A DNA stretch of 64,000 nucleotides from Gaiellasilicea sp963730405 (GCA_963730405.1 CAVSRW010000001.1:124001-188000); one strand, 5' to 3'; shown: positions 33,764 through 42,274, counted from the first letter of the stretch. Numbers and translations are program-made. The notes: generated by a model not told the origin, from the sequence alone.

Positions 33764-34789
33764 ATGGCCGTGGTCAAGCCCTTTCGCGCGCTGCGCTACG
33801 ACGAGTCGGCGGCCGGGCCGCTCGAGACGCTCGTGGCGCCGCCGTACGACGTCATCTCGGAGGAGCAGCGCAAGGAGCTCCGCGACCGGAGCCCGCACAA
33901 CGTCGTCCGCCTGACGCTGCCCGACTCGGAGGAGGAGGCAGCGCGCGCGCTCGAGGCCTGGCGCGCGGAGGGCGTCCTGGTCGAGGAGCCGCCGGCGGTC
34001 TGGGCGCTCGAGCAGGACTACGTCGGCCCGGACGGGGTCGCGAGGACGCGCTTCGGGATCGTCGCCTCGCTGAAGGTGGAGCCCTACGAGACCGGCACCG
34101 TGCTCCCGCACGAGCGGACGCACGCAGGGCCGAAGGAAGGCCGGCTCCGCCTGCTGCGGGCAACGCACGTCCAGCTCGAGCCGATCTTCCTCCTCTACGA
34201 CGGGCCGGCCCCGGTCGGGCGGCCGCAGCGCGACCCCGACCTCGAGGTCGAGGGCGCGAAGCTGTGGCGGCTCGACGACCCGGCGCTCGTCCGCGCGTTC
34301 GACGACAAGCAGCTGCTGATCGCGGACGGCCACCACCGCTACGAGACCGCGGTCGCGTTCGCGCAGGAGGAGGGGACGCCGGCGAGCGCGCAGATGCTCG
34401 TCGTCCTGGTCTCGACAGACGATCCCGGCCTGGAGATCTTCCCGACCCACCGGCTCTTCGAGGACCCGAAGCGCCTGGAGGGGAACGGCGCCGGCGGCGC
34501 CGAGGTGACAGAGCTGACCCGCGACGGCTCGCGCGTCGTCCACGGGCCGGAGGGGATGCTCGACGTCCAGTTCGTGGACAGCCTCGGGCACGACGGCATC
34601 TCCTACACGGCCGATGCGTCCGAGGCCGAGCGCCGCGTCCGCGAGGGCGAGGCGGCGGTCGCGTACCTCCTCCGCCCGACGCGGATCGAGGACGTCTTCG
34701 CGCACGCCCGCCGCGGCGAGGTGCTGCCGCAGAAAACGACCTACTTCTTCCCGAAGCTGATCTCCGGGCTCCTGTTCCATCCGCTGTGA
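33764..34789 (+). CDS. DUF1015 family protein
   Basis: The 341-residue product starts MAVVKPFRALRYDE and contains the DUF1015 signatures VAPPYDVISEEQRKEL, PHNVVRLTLP, LPHERTHAGPKEGR, IADGHHRYETA and FPTHRLF. These proteins (also called SerS-associated or HTH-adjacent DUF1015) lack a proven biochemical role. It is some 60 residues shorter than many members but appears intact. Its stop overlaps the GTG of the inositol-phosphatase gene. Confidence 0.85.
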   Translation: MAVVKPFRALRYDESAAGPLETLVAPPYDVISEEQRKELRDRSPHNVVRLTLPDSEEEAARALEAWRAEGVLVEEPPAVWALEQDYVGPDGVARTRFGIVASLKVEPYETGTVLPHERTHAGPKEGRLRLLRATHVQLEPIFLLYDGPAPVGRPQRDPDLEVEGAKLWRLDDPALVRAFDDKQLLIADGHHRYETAVAFAQEEGTPASAQMLVVLVSTDDPGLEIFPTHRLFEDPKRLEGNGAGGAEVTELTRDGSRVVHGPEGMLDVQFVDSLGHDGISYTADASEAERRVREGEAAVAYLLRPTRIEDVFAHARRGEVLPQKTTYFFPKLISGLLFHPL

Positions 34790-35586
34790 CGCCCTGGCTG
34801 GAGGTCTGCCGGGCCGCGGTCGAGGACATCGAGGTCGTGCTCGCGGAGCTCCCGACGCGCATCGAGCGCGAGCCGGTGCTCCAGGCGGGCGTCGGCGGCG
34901 ACGACACGACCGCGATCGACGCGGCCGCCGAGTTGGCCGTCGTCCGCAGGCTCGAGCAGCTGGACGAGGACTTCACGCTCGTCTCCGAGGAGCTCGGGGA
35001 GCGCACCTTCGGCAGCGGCGGGCCGTGGCGCGTCGTCTGCGACCCGATCGACGGCTCGCTGAACGCCAAGCGGGACATCCCCTTCTTCTCGCTCTCGCTC
35101 GCCGTGGCCGACGGGCCGTCGATGGGCGACGTCGTGTTCGGCTACGTCTACGACTTCGGCACGGGCGAGGAGTGGACGGCCGAGCGCGGCCGCGGCGCGT
35201 TCCTCGACGGAAGCGCGCTCGGCGCATTGAAGCCGAAGGACGAGATCGAGATCCTCTCCTTCGAGGCGACGACGACAGCCGAGGTCGCGGAGCGCGCCGC
35301 GCAGATGGTCGGCCGCGCCCACCGGCTGCGGATCATGGGCTCGCTCGCGATCTCGCTCTGCCATCTCGCCGCCGGCCGCGTCGACGCCGTCTGCTCGCTC
35401 AAACCGGCGCGGTCGGTCGACATCGCGGCCGGCCAGCTGCTCGTGCGCGAGTGCGGGCTCGCGATCGACCTCTTCGAGGATCCTCCCTTCGACGAGGCGC
35501 CGCTCGACCTGATCGGACGTTCACGCGTCGTCGCCGCGGGAACGACCGAGCTGTGCCGGACACTCGAGGCCGCACTGACCGCGTAG
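34786..35586 (+). CDS. Inositol monophosphatase family protein
   Basis: The 266-residue enzyme belongs to the lithium-sensitive phosphatase family (IMPase/FBPase/CysQ). Metal ligands are seen in SEELGE (Glu68/69) and CDPIDGSLNAKR (Asp86, Asp89). The C-terminal WDxAAG motif is replaced by VDIAAG (SVDIAAGQLLVRECG). Substrates could be inositol phosphate, fructose-1,6-bisphosphate or phosphoadenosine phosphate. GTG 34786 overlaps the DUF1015 stop (GTGA). Confidence 0.85.
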   Translation: MTPWLEVCRAAVEDIEVVLAELPTRIEREPVLQAGVGGDDTTAIDAAAELAVVRRLEQLDEDFTLVSEELGERTFGSGGPWRVVCDPIDGSLNAKRDIPFFSLSLAVADGPSMGDVVFGYVYDFGTGEEWTAERGRGAFLDGSALGALKPKDEIEILSFEATTTAEVAERAAQMVGRAHRLRIMGSLAISLCHLAAGRVDAVCSLKPARSVDIAAGQLLVRECGLAIDLFEDPPFDEAPLDLIGRSRVVAAGTTELCRTLEAALTA

Positions 35587-35603
35587 GCTGCGGCGCGCGC
35601 AGG

Positions 35604-35740
35604 GGCAACTACTCGGAGACCGAACTACGGCAGTGGGCCGCCCAAGTCCGCTCCTGGCCCGTGACCGAGACCACTGCTATTTCAACCACGACCGGGAAGG
35701 ATTGGCGCCGCGGAACACAACGAGGCTCGCGCGCTACTCG
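35604..35740 (+). pseudogene. Remnant of the 3' end of a DUF72-family gene
   Basis: This otherwise empty gap translates in one frame as GNYSETELRQWAAQVRSW and, after a frame change, as RDRDHCYFNHDREGLAPRN. These match in order the last two conserved blocks of DUF72 proteins (YSxxEL-WA-I-W, then V-YFNND-EG-A-RNA). No upstream part of the gene is present, so a decayed C-terminal fragment is the best reading. Confidence is limited by its ~45-residue length. Confidence 0.6.
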
Positions 35741-35798
35741 ACTCGGCAGCGCGAGACTAGACTTGGACGCCCCAAGCCACCGAACCTCCCCTTGCACG

Positions 35799-36191
35799 GT
35801 GGACGAACGAGCACAACACCCCGCACCCGAAGCCGATACCGCGACGATTCTCGTCTGCGACGACGACCCGAGCCTGCGCGAGCTCGTCCGCGCGGTGCTG
35901 GGGCCCCGCTATCGCTTCGTCGAGGCGGCCGACGGCGCCGAGGCGCTCTCGCTCGCGCGTGACGACCGACCCGATCTGATCGTGCTCGACGTCATGCTTC
36001 CAGGCCGCAGCGGGATCGAAGTGCTCGAGGAGCTCCGCGGCGACGCGTACCTGACCATGATCCCCGTGGTCGTGATCACGGCGTGGAGCCATGCGGAGGT
36101 CGACGCGGAGGTCGCGGGCGCCGACCGCTTCGTCTCGAAGCCGTTCGACCCGGACGAGCTCAGCTCCGCGGTGGAGGAGCTGCTGCGATGA
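35799..36191 (+). CDS. Single-domain response regulator
   Basis: The 130-residue receiver domain shows all phospho-transfer residues: acidic cluster CDDDP (Asp21-23), phospho-acceptor Asp64 in LIVLDVMLPG, Thr94 and Lys114 in FVSKPFDPDE. There is no output domain, so it must act through a partner. The GTG at 35799 gives a start just before the receiver core; a TAGACT box lies at 35758-35763. It overlaps the downstream histidine kinase (ATGA), forming a two-component pair. Confidence 0.88.
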   Translation: MDERAQHPAPEADTATILVCDDDPSLRELVRAVLGPRYRFVEAADGAEALSLARDDRPDLIVLDVMLPGRSGIEVLEELRGDAYLTMIPVVVITAWSHAEVDAEVAGADRFVSKPFDPDELSSAVEELLR

Positions 36192-37705
36192 CGCTGGCGC
36201 GCCGGATGTGGCTGGCGAGCGCCGTCCTCGCGCTCCTCGTCGGCGCGGCGTTCACGGCGCTGATCCTCGCCGTCTCCGCCCAGCGCGAGGCGACCGACCG
36301 AGAGGCGCGGTCGAAGGACGTCGTCTCGGCGTCGTTGCAGTTCGAACGGCTGGTGACGGACATCGAGTCGAGCTTCTTCAGCTTCAGCCTGACCGGCGCC
36401 GACAGCTCGCTCGACATCTACCGAGCAGCGCGCCGACAGCAGGCGGCACGCATCCGGGAGCTCAACGCCCTCGTCGCCGAAGACCCGGAGCAGCGGGAGC
36501 GGGCCAGGGAGATCGAGTCCCAGTTCCGCGAATGGGTCGACTACTTCGTCGTCCCGGTCATCGAGGTGTTGCGCGAAGAGCCGGGCATCGGGCGGGACGA
36601 GCAGACGCTGTCGCAGAACGGGAAAGCGCAAACAGACGAGATCCGAAGGCTCTTCCTTGCGTTCCGGGCCGCCGAGAACAAGCTCGCAGCCCAGGCCGCC
36701 CAGGATGCGGACGACCGCACTGACCTTGCCGTCCTGATCGGCGCAATCGGGGTCGGGGCCTCGATGGCGCTGATCGCACTGTTCGGCGTCGTGCTCGCCC
36801 GCTCTATCGGCCGACCCGTGCGCGCGGCGGCCAGCGGCGCCGGCAGGATCGCCGGCGGGGACTACTCGTACCGGCTCCCGGTCGAGGGGCCGGGCGAGGT
36901 CGGCGAGCTGACACGGGCGTTCAACGAGATGGCGGAGAGACTCGAGGCGAGCCACGACGAGCTCGAGCAGCAGAACGAGGAGCTGCGGGAGAGCGAGCGG
37001 ATGAAGACCGAGCTCGTCAGCATCGTCTCGCACGAGCTGCGGACGCCGCTCGCGAGCGTGCTCGGGTTCACCGCGCTGCTGCTGAAGCGGGAGTTCGACC
37101 CACCGACGCGGCGGCACTACCTCGGCATCGTCGACGCGCAGGCGCGCCGCCTGGCCGCGCTGCTCGAGGACTTCCTCGACGTGCAGCGGATCGAGCACGA
37201 GGGCGTCGACCTGGCGGCCGAGAAGGTCGACCTCGCCGACCTCCTGCACGAGCAGGCGCAGCTCTTCGCCGCCCAGAGCCCCAAGCACCGGCTCGAGGTC
37301 GACGTCCAGGAGGAGCCGCTGACCGTCCGCGGCGATCCCGGCCGGCTCGCCCAGGTCGTCGGTAACCTGCTCTCGAACGCGATCAAGTATTCGCCCGACG
37401 GCGGGAAGGTCGAGGTGCGTGCGCTCCGCAGCGGCGAAGGCGTGCGTGTCGCGGTGATCGACGAGGGGCTGGGCATCCCGGAGGACCAGCAGGACCGCAT
37501 CTTCACGAAGTTCTTCCGGGGCGACGCAAGCGCCACCGGGATCACCGGCACCGGCCTCGGCCTCGCGGTCTCACGTGAGATCGTGGAGGCGCACGGCGGC
37601 AGGATCGGCTTCGACAGCGACCCCGGCGAGGGCACGACCTTCTGGCTCGAGCTGCCGGGACCGAACGGCGAGGCCCGTACGACAACCACCAAGGAGGGGG
37701 AATGA
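36188..37705 (+). CDS. Membrane sensor histidine kinase (CHASE3-like, HAMP)
   Basis: The 505-residue kinase has a first membrane segment at about 9-30, a helical extracytoplasmic CHASE3-like sensor (40-175), a second segment at 180-205, and HAMP (205-258). The HisKA phospho-acceptor His282 is in SHELRTPLASVLGF. The HATPase domain has N-box NLLSNAIKYSP and G boxes DEGLGIP and GTGLGLAVSREIV. It phosphorylates a receiver, most likely the overlapping regulator upstream. The stop overlaps the ATG of a secreted protein gene, hinting that this protein belongs to the same signalling unit. Confidence 0.92.
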   Translation: MTLARRMWLASAVLALLVGAAFTALILAVSAQREATDREARSKDVVSASLQFERLVTDIESSFFSFSLTGADSSLDIYRAARRQQAARIRELNALVAEDPEQRERAREIESQFREWVDYFVVPVIEVLREEPGIGRDEQTLSQNGKAQTDEIRRLFLAFRAAENKLAAQAAQDADDRTDLAVLIGAIGVGASMALIALFGVVLARSIGRPVRAAASGAGRIAGGDYSYRLPVEGPGEVGELTRAFNEMAERLEASHDELEQQNEELRESERMKTELVSIVSHELRTPLASVLGFTALLLKREFDPPTRRHYLGIVDAQARRLAALLEDFLDVQRIEHEGVDLAAEKVDLADLLHEQAQLFAAQSPKHRLEVDVQEEPLTVRGDPGRLAQVVGNLLSNAIKYSPDGGKVEVRALRSGEGVRVAVIDEGLGIPEDQQDRIFTKFFRGDASATGITGTGLGLAVSREIVEAHGGRIGFDSDPGEGTTFWLELPGPNGEARTTTTKEGE

Positions 37706-38166
37706 ACAGGAGATTCGGCTGGATGCTGGTCGGCGTGTTCGTCGGCGTCCTCGCCGTCGGCCCTTTGCAGGGCTGGTCGGAAGCGGGCACGGGCAAGGCG
37801 ACGATCCCGATCACCGAGCGCGTGCTGGCCGTGACGCGAATCGACGTCGGCCCGAAAGGGGTTTCGCCGGGTGACGAGGAGATCATCCGCAGCCGCTTGC
37901 TGGAGCGCGGGACGGGGAAGACGATCGGCAGGAGCGAGCTCGTCTGCACGTTCGTCGACAGCGGCCGGTCGCGCGTCTGCCGCGGCACGTACATCCTCCC
38001 GAAGGGTGACCTCGCCGTCGGCGGCTCGCTCCTCTACCGGCAGTTCTACGATCTCGCCGTGACGGGCGGCACCGGCCTCTACGACAATGCGAGGGGCACG
38101 TTGACCGTCACCCAGACGGGTCGAAAGCCCACCCGCAACCAGGTCATCTTCAGGCTCGTCGGCTAG
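37702..38166 (+). CDS. Secreted allene-oxide-cyclase-like barrel protein
   Basis: The 154-residue product has a signal peptide (FGWMLVGVFVGVLAVGPLQG) and a beta-barrel core with LVCTFVDSGRSRVCRGTYIL and the Gly-rich AVTGGTGLYDNARGTLTV typical of allene-oxide-cyclase/dirigent-like barrels. Two Cys may form a disulphide. It is not expected to make plant-type products; a binding role outside the cell is likely. ATG 37702 overlaps the kinase stop (ATGA), so it is co-translated with the two-component system. Confidence 0.72.
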   Translation: MNRRFGWMLVGVFVGVLAVGPLQGWSEAGTGKATIPITERVLAVTRIDVGPKGVSPGDEEIIRSRLLERGTGKTIGRSELVCTFVDSGRSRVCRGTYILPKGDLAVGGSLLYRQFYDLAVTGGTGLYDNARGTLTVTQTGRKPTRNQVIFRLVG

Positions 38167-38177
38167 GAGGTGACGGC

Positions 38178-38183
38178 TACCCT
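38178..38183 (+). promoter_or_regulatory. Candidate -10 box (TACCCT) of mrp
   Basis: TACCCT ends 6 bases before ATG 38190. An AGGAGG sits further upstream (38165-38170), too far for a usual ribosome-binding site. Confidence 0.35.
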
Positions 38184-38189
38184 TCTGAC

Positions 38190-39254
38190 ATGACCGTGGA
38201 TCGCGACGACGTCCTGCGCGCGCTCGAGAGCGTGATCGACCCCGAGCTCCGCAAGCCCGTCACGGAGCTCGACATGGTCCGGGACGTCACGATCGACGGC
38301 GACGACGTCGCAGTCACGATCGCGCTCACGGTCGCGGGCTGCCCGCTGCGGAACTCGTTCGAGGAGCAGGTCGCCGAGCACGTCGGCGGCGTGCGCGGCG
38401 TCAGGCGCGTCGAGCTTCGGTTCGACGTGATGAGCCCGGACGAGAAGGCGGCGCTGACGGCACGGCTGCGCGGCGGCCGCCCCGAGAAGTCGATCTCGAT
38501 CGATCCCGCCACGCGCGTGCTCGCGATCGCCAGCGGCAAGGGCGGCGTCGGCAAGTCGTCGCTGACCGTCAACCTCGCTGCCGCGCTCGACGGCCTCGGC
38601 CAGCAGGTCGGCGTGATCGACGCCGACGTCTACGGGCACTCGATCCCGCACATGCTCGGCGTCCACCAGCGCCCGATCGTCGTCGACAAGATGATCGTCC
38701 CCCCGGTGCGCGGCCGCCTGAAGCTGATCTCGATCGGCAACTTCCTCGACGAGAACGCGCCGGTGATGTGGCGCGGGCCGATGCTGCACCGCGCGCTCGA
38801 GCAGTTCCTCTCAGACGTCCACTGGGGCGACCTGGACACGATCGTGATCGACATGCCGCCCGGCACCGGCGACATCGCGATCTCGCTCGGGCAGCTGCTC
38901 CCGCGCGCCGAAGTGATCGTCGTCACGACGCCGCAGCCGCTCGCCCAGGACGTCGCCGCGCGCGCCGCGATGATGGCCCAGCGCACGGGCCAGAAGCTCC
39001 TCGGTGTGGTCGAGAACATGAGCGGCGACGCGTTCGGCGAGGGCGGTGGCGAGCGCCTCGCCGAGGAGCTCGACGTCCCGCTGCTCGGGACGATCCCGCT
39101 CGACCGGGCGCTCCGCGAGGCCGGCGACGCCGGCGCACCGGTGGTGGAGACCGACCCCGATGCCGAGTCGTCACGCGCAATCGTCGCGCTTGCGGAAGCA
39201 GTCGCCTCGACGCGCCAGGCGGCCATCCGCAAGCCGCTGACGCTCCTCTCCTAG
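38190..39254 (+). CDS. mrp: Mrp/NBP35-family Fe-S carrier ATPase
   Basis: The 354-residue protein has an N-terminal MIP18/DUF59 domain (about 5-85, with ALTVAGCPLRNSFE) and a deviant Walker A P-loop ATPase (SGKGGVGKSS, 115-124), followed by DADVYGHSIPHMLG and IDMPPGTGDIAISL. Mrp/ApbC proteins bind and transfer Fe-S clusters. The CxxC pair seen in many members is missing here (VVENMSGDAFGEGGGERLAEE), as in other actinobacterial Mrp proteins, so cluster binding may use another site. A strong hairpin follows. Confidence 0.9.
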   Translation: MTVDRDDVLRALESVIDPELRKPVTELDMVRDVTIDGDDVAVTIALTVAGCPLRNSFEEQVAEHVGGVRGVRRVELRFDVMSPDEKAALTARLRGGRPEKSISIDPATRVLAIASGKGGVGKSSLTVNLAAALDGLGQQVGVIDADVYGHSIPHMLGVHQRPIVVDKMIVPPVRGRLKLISIGNFLDENAPVMWRGPMLHRALEQFLSDVHWGDLDTIVIDMPPGTGDIAISLGQLLPRAEVIVVTTPQPLAQDVAARAAMMAQRTGQKLLGVVENMSGDAFGEGGGERLAEELDVPLLGTIPLDRALREAGDAGAPVVETDPDAESSRAIVALAEAVASTRQAAIRKPLTLLS

Positions 39255-39258
39255 AACG

Positions 39259-39286
39259 ACGGAGGGCGCCCGTGGGCGCCCTCCGT
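39259..39286. terminator. Strong hairpin terminator after mrp
   Basis: A perfect 13-bp stem ACGGAGGGCGCCC / GGGCGCCCTCCGT with a 2-base centre lies 5 bases after the mrp stop, followed by a pyrimidine-rich run. It probably ends transcription from both converging genes. Confidence 0.8.
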
Positions 39287-39311
39287 GCTCCTTCTCTCTC
39301 CCCAGAGACCT

Positions 39312-40055
39312 CTAGCGCTTGCGCACCTTGGCCAGGACCCACGCGCCGCCGACCTGGCTGCAGGTCATCTCGACCTGGTCGCCGGTCTTGACGCGATCGA
39401 CGTCGTCGTCGTCCTTCACCGTGCAGCTCTGCGACGCCGTGCCGTCCTTCGGCTTGACCGTGATCGAGGTCGCGCTGACCGCCTCGACCTGGCCGCGGAC
39501 GAAGAGGTGGACGCTCGGCTTCGGCGTCCGCTGCGAGTTGCAGCGGATGCCCTTCGCGATCACCGCGAGGTCGGCCCCCGCGCCGCTGCCGATCGCGCCA
39601 CCGGTCAGGCCCCCCGTCTTCGAGAATGTGCCGGTGAGGCTGCCGAAGACGATCCCGTCGCCCCGGCCCGCGTGCCCGCGGATCCAGGCGTCGAGCCTGC
39701 CGTCGCTGTTGACGCCGGAGATGCCGGCGTGCGTGCGGTCGTCGGCGCCGGCGATCGCCAGCCTGCCGTCGACCCAGCCAAGCTTCTTGGTCACGTTGTA
39801 GACGCTCTTGAGGTGGAGCACGGCGGCGCCGTTCAGGTCGCCGGTCGCGCTCGTCGCGGTCCCCGACCAGCGGCCGGTCGTGACCTCGAACGTCTGGCCG
39901 TCGCACGTGTACGTCCGCGTCTGCACGTTCGAGGGCGTGGTCGCGGTGAGTGTGGCGCTGACTGCGCTGACGTCGGCGGTCCGCAGGTGGGCCACCGCGG
40001 CACTTGTCGCGGCGAGCGCGCCGAGCGCAACAGCGATCAGGACGATTCGCTTCAT
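39312..40055 (-). CDS. Secreted protein with C-terminal OB-like domain, unknown function
   Basis: The 247-residue product has a signal peptide (MKRIVLIAVALGALAATSAAVA) and a beta-rich mature region. The C-terminal ~70 residues (FVRGQVEAVSATSITVKPKD ... TGDQVEMTCSQVGGAW) look like a small OB-type domain resembling DUF5666 proteins. Four Cys may form two disulphides. ATG 40055 has AAGGAG 10 bases upstream. I do not recognise a function. Confidence 0.7.
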   Translation of the reverse strand: MKRIVLIAVALGALAATSAAVAHLRTADVSAVSATLTATTPSNVQTRTYTCDGQTFEVTTGRWSGTATSATGDLNGAAVLHLKSVYNVTKKLGWVDGRLAIAGADDRTHAGISGVNSDGRLDAWIRGHAGRGDGIVFGSLTGTFSKTGGLTGGAIGSGAGADLAVIAKGIRCNSQRTPKPSVHLFVRGQVEAVSATSITVKPKDGTASQSCTVKDDDDVDRVKTGDQVEMTCSQVGGAWVLAKVRKR

Positions 40056-40157
40056 GCCGTTTCGTCTCCTTCTCGGGATCTCACACGTCTGGACGCAAGG
40101 AGTCTGGGTGCTCCGGCAGTGGAGCCGGTAAGGGATCCGTGAGGATTTCGTGAAGGA

Positions 40158-40185
40158 TTGCGTGGACTCGGTGTCTCCGTACACT
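40158..40185 (+). promoter_or_regulatory. Promoter of the HAD phosphatase gene
   Basis: TTGCGT (40158-40163) and TACACT (40180-40185) are 16 bases apart. The -10 box is 6 bases from ATG 40192, so the transcript is probably leaderless. Confidence 0.5.
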
Positions 40186-40191
40186 CGCTCC

Positions 40192-40956
40192 ATGCAGGCA
40201 GCCGCCTTCTTCGACCTCGACCGGACGCTGCTGCGGCGCTCGAGCGCACTCGCGCTCGCAGGGTCGTTTCGCCAGCACGGCGTCATCGGCCGCGGCCAGC
40301 TCGCGAAGGCCGCTGCCTGGCAGCTGCTCTTCGCCGCCCGCGGCGCCGGTGCCGAGACGGTGCGCAAGGCGGCCGAGGACGGCTTGATGATCCTCCGGGG
40401 CTTCGCCGTCGACGACCTGCGCACGCTCGTCGCGGACGCGATGGAGTCGGTGCTGAAGCCGCTCGTCTACCAGGAGGCGCTCGCGCTGGTCGCCCAGCAC
40501 CGGGAGCGCGGCGAGCCCGTCTACATCGTCTCGGCGACCCTGCAGGAGATCGTCGAGGAGCTCGCCGAGGAGCTCGGCTTCGACGGGGCGCTCGGCTCCA
40601 CCTGCGAGATCGAGGACGGCGTCTACACCGGGCGCTCGCTCCGCGCCTGCCACGGCGAGGGGAAGGCGGCAGCGATCCGAGAGCTCGCCCGAGAGCAGGC
40701 ATTCGACCTCGGTGCCTCGACGGCCTATTCCGACAGCCACACCGACCTGCCCTTCCTGGAGGCGGTGGGCCATCCGGTCGCCGTCAACCCCGACCGGGAG
40801 CTGCGGCGGATCGCGGACGAGCGCGCCTGGCCCGTGCTCACGTTCGCCGAGCTCGCCTATCCCACCGTGCGGCGACTCAGCCCTGCGCTGCTCGGGATCC
40901 CACTCGTCCTGGGAGCGGGCGCCGCCGTCTGGGCTGCGCGGCGGCGTGCGGCCTGA
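40192..40956 (+). CDS. HAD-IB family phosphatase
   Basis: The 254-residue enzyme carries HAD motif I FFDLDRTLL (Asp8, Asp10), motif II VSATLQ, a Lys in CHGEGKAAAI and motif III AYSDSHTDLPFLEAVG. This matches the subclass IB proteins (SerB-, CicA-like), which hydrolyse phosphoserine or phospholipid head groups. A hydrophobic C-terminal tail (LLGIPLVLGAGAAVWAA) followed by arginines suggests membrane attachment. The downstream Ldh_2-like gene overlaps its end by 11 bases. Confidence 0.85.
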   Translation: MQAAAFFDLDRTLLRRSSALALAGSFRQHGVIGRGQLAKAAAWQLLFAARGAGAETVRKAAEDGLMILRGFAVDDLRTLVADAMESVLKPLVYQEALALVAQHRERGEPVYIVSATLQEIVEELAEELGFDGALGSTCEIEDGVYTGRSLRACHGEGKAAAIRELAREQAFDLGASTAYSDSHTDLPFLEAVGHPVAVNPDRELRRIADERAWPVLTFAELAYPTVRRLSPALLGIPLVLGAGAAVWAARRRAA

Positions 40957-41671
40957 GGAGCGAATCGCCGCGCTCGGCTTCTCCGAGGCCGACACGGCCA
41001 CGCTGACGAGCCACTTTCTCGACGCCGAGGCACGCGGCAAGCTCGGGCACGGGCTCTCTCGGATCGACTGGCTCGAGACGCTCCCCGATCTCACTCCGGG
41101 CGCCCGGCCACGGCGGCTCCACACCGAGCCCGGCTACGAGCGCTGGGACGGGAACGGAGCGCTCGGCTACCTGACGCTGGCGGCGGTGGTCGAGGCCCAG
41201 CTCGCCGATCCGCCCGCCCACGCCCGCGTCGTCGTCGCGTCGAACTGCTTCCCGACCGGGATGCTCGGCTGGTACGTCCGCCGGCTCGCCGATGGCGGCC
41301 TCGCCGCCGCTCTGACGGCGACCTCACCCGCGCGGCTCCCCCATCCCGATGGCGGCGAGCCGCTCGCCGGCACGAACCCGCTCGCGATCGCGGTCCCGAG
41401 CTCGGACGTCCCGCTGGTCGCAGACGTCTCGATGGGGGCCGTCACCTACGGCGACGTGCTTCGGGGAGCTGCGGCGCCCGAAGACCTCGTCCCGTTCGGC
41501 GGCGAGCAGGCCCACAAGGCCTTCGCGCTCGCGCTGGGCCTCGATCTGCTCGTCGGCGCCCTCGCCGGCGAGGGGTTCGGCGCCGTCCTCGTCGTCGCGC
41601 AGCCCGAGGCAGACCCGGTGCCGGACCTGCGCCGCCGCGCCTCCGGGCTACGACTCCCCGGAGACGCGTAG
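40946..41671 (+). CDS. Short Ldh_2 (malate/L-lactate dehydrogenase type 2)-like oxidoreductase
   Basis: The ~241-residue product shows Ldh_2 family features: GHGLSRIDWLE near the start, DGNGALGYLTLAA, a central ALTATSPARLPHPDG, LAGTNPLAIAVPSSD and a C-terminal GGEQAHKAFALALGLDLL (compare GGHKGYGLA). Typical members have ~340 residues, so ~100 are missing, mostly between the central and C-terminal parts. It could be a compact NAD(P)-dependent 2-keto-acid reductase or a non-catalytic derivative. GTG 40946 is the likely start. It overlaps the convergent cupin-TPR gene by 24 bases. Confidence 0.7.
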   Translation: MRPEERIAALGFSEADTATLTSHFLDAEARGKLGHGLSRIDWLETLPDLTPGARPRRLHTEPGYERWDGNGALGYLTLAAVVEAQLADPPAHARVVVASNCFPTGMLGWYVRRLADGGLAAALTATSPARLPHPDGGEPLAGTNPLAIAVPSSDVPLVADVSMGAVTYGDVLRGAAAPEDLVPFGGEQAHKAFALALGLDLLVGALAGEGFGAVLVVAQPEADPVPDLRRRASGLRLPGDA

Positions 41672-42274
41672 GGGCGCCAGGTCCTCGTCCTCGTCGGCCC
41701 AGCCCTTGAGCTCGGGATCGCCTGCAAGTGCCCGGTCGAGAAAGTCCCGCGCCTCGTCCAGTTGTCCCTGGCGCGCGAGGATGCAGGCGCGGTGGTAGAG
41801 GAGCGGGGGGTGGTCGGGCTTCTGCTCGAGCCCGGCGTCGAGCTCGGCGAGCGCGCCCTCGTAGTCGCCCGCATCGGCCTTCGGATACGCAGCGAAGAAG
41901 TACTCCCAGGCGGAGATCTCGTGCCGGCCGGGCTTGCCGCCGATCGCGAGCACGGTCGTGCCCGGCTCCTCGGCGCGCGCGTAGCGCTTGACGGTCGGGT
42001 CGCGCAGGTAGACGGCCGAGCCTGCCGGCACCTCGTGCTCCTCGCCGTCGAGGACGAACGTGGCCCGGCCCGCGACGACGACGTAGACCTCCTCGTGCCC
42101 GAGCCGCTCCTCGGTGTGCTCCTCGACGACGTCCTGGCCGGCCTCGGTCGCCGTGTACGCGTTGATCCCGAACGCCGTGATCCCAAGGTGCTTGCGCAGC
42201 GGCGTCCACTGCAGCGTCCCCGGGCCTTTGACCGACTCGACGCCCGTCAGGCTCGCGATCTCGTATCCGCTCAC
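41648..42274 (-). CDS. Cupin-TPR fusion protein
   Basis: The 208-residue protein joins an N-terminal cupin barrel (HEEVYVVVAGRATFVLDGEE, with YLRDPTVKRYAR) to a C-terminal TPR region (AGDYEGALAELDAGLEQKPD, then GQLDEARDFLDRALAGDP). Cupins bind small molecules or metals; TPRs bind proteins. A small-molecule sensor with a partner protein is plausible. The GTG overlaps the stop of the DUF1028 gene (GTGA). Confidence 0.75.
   Translation of the reverse strand: MSGYEIASLTGVESVKGPGTLQWTPLRKHLGITAFGINAYTATEAGQDVVEEHTEERLGHEEVYVVVAGRATFVLDGEEHEVPAGSAVYLRDPTVKRYARAEEPGTTVLAIGGKPGRHEISAWEYFFAAYPKADAGDYEGALAELDAGLEQKPDHPPLLYHRACILARQGQLDEARDFLDRALAGDPELKGWADEDEDLAPLRVSGES

Noticed and set aside
38427..39230. 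Loss of the Mrp CxxC motif as a defect
   Set aside because: Other actinobacterial Mrp proteins also lack it, so it is more likely a lineage trait than damage.
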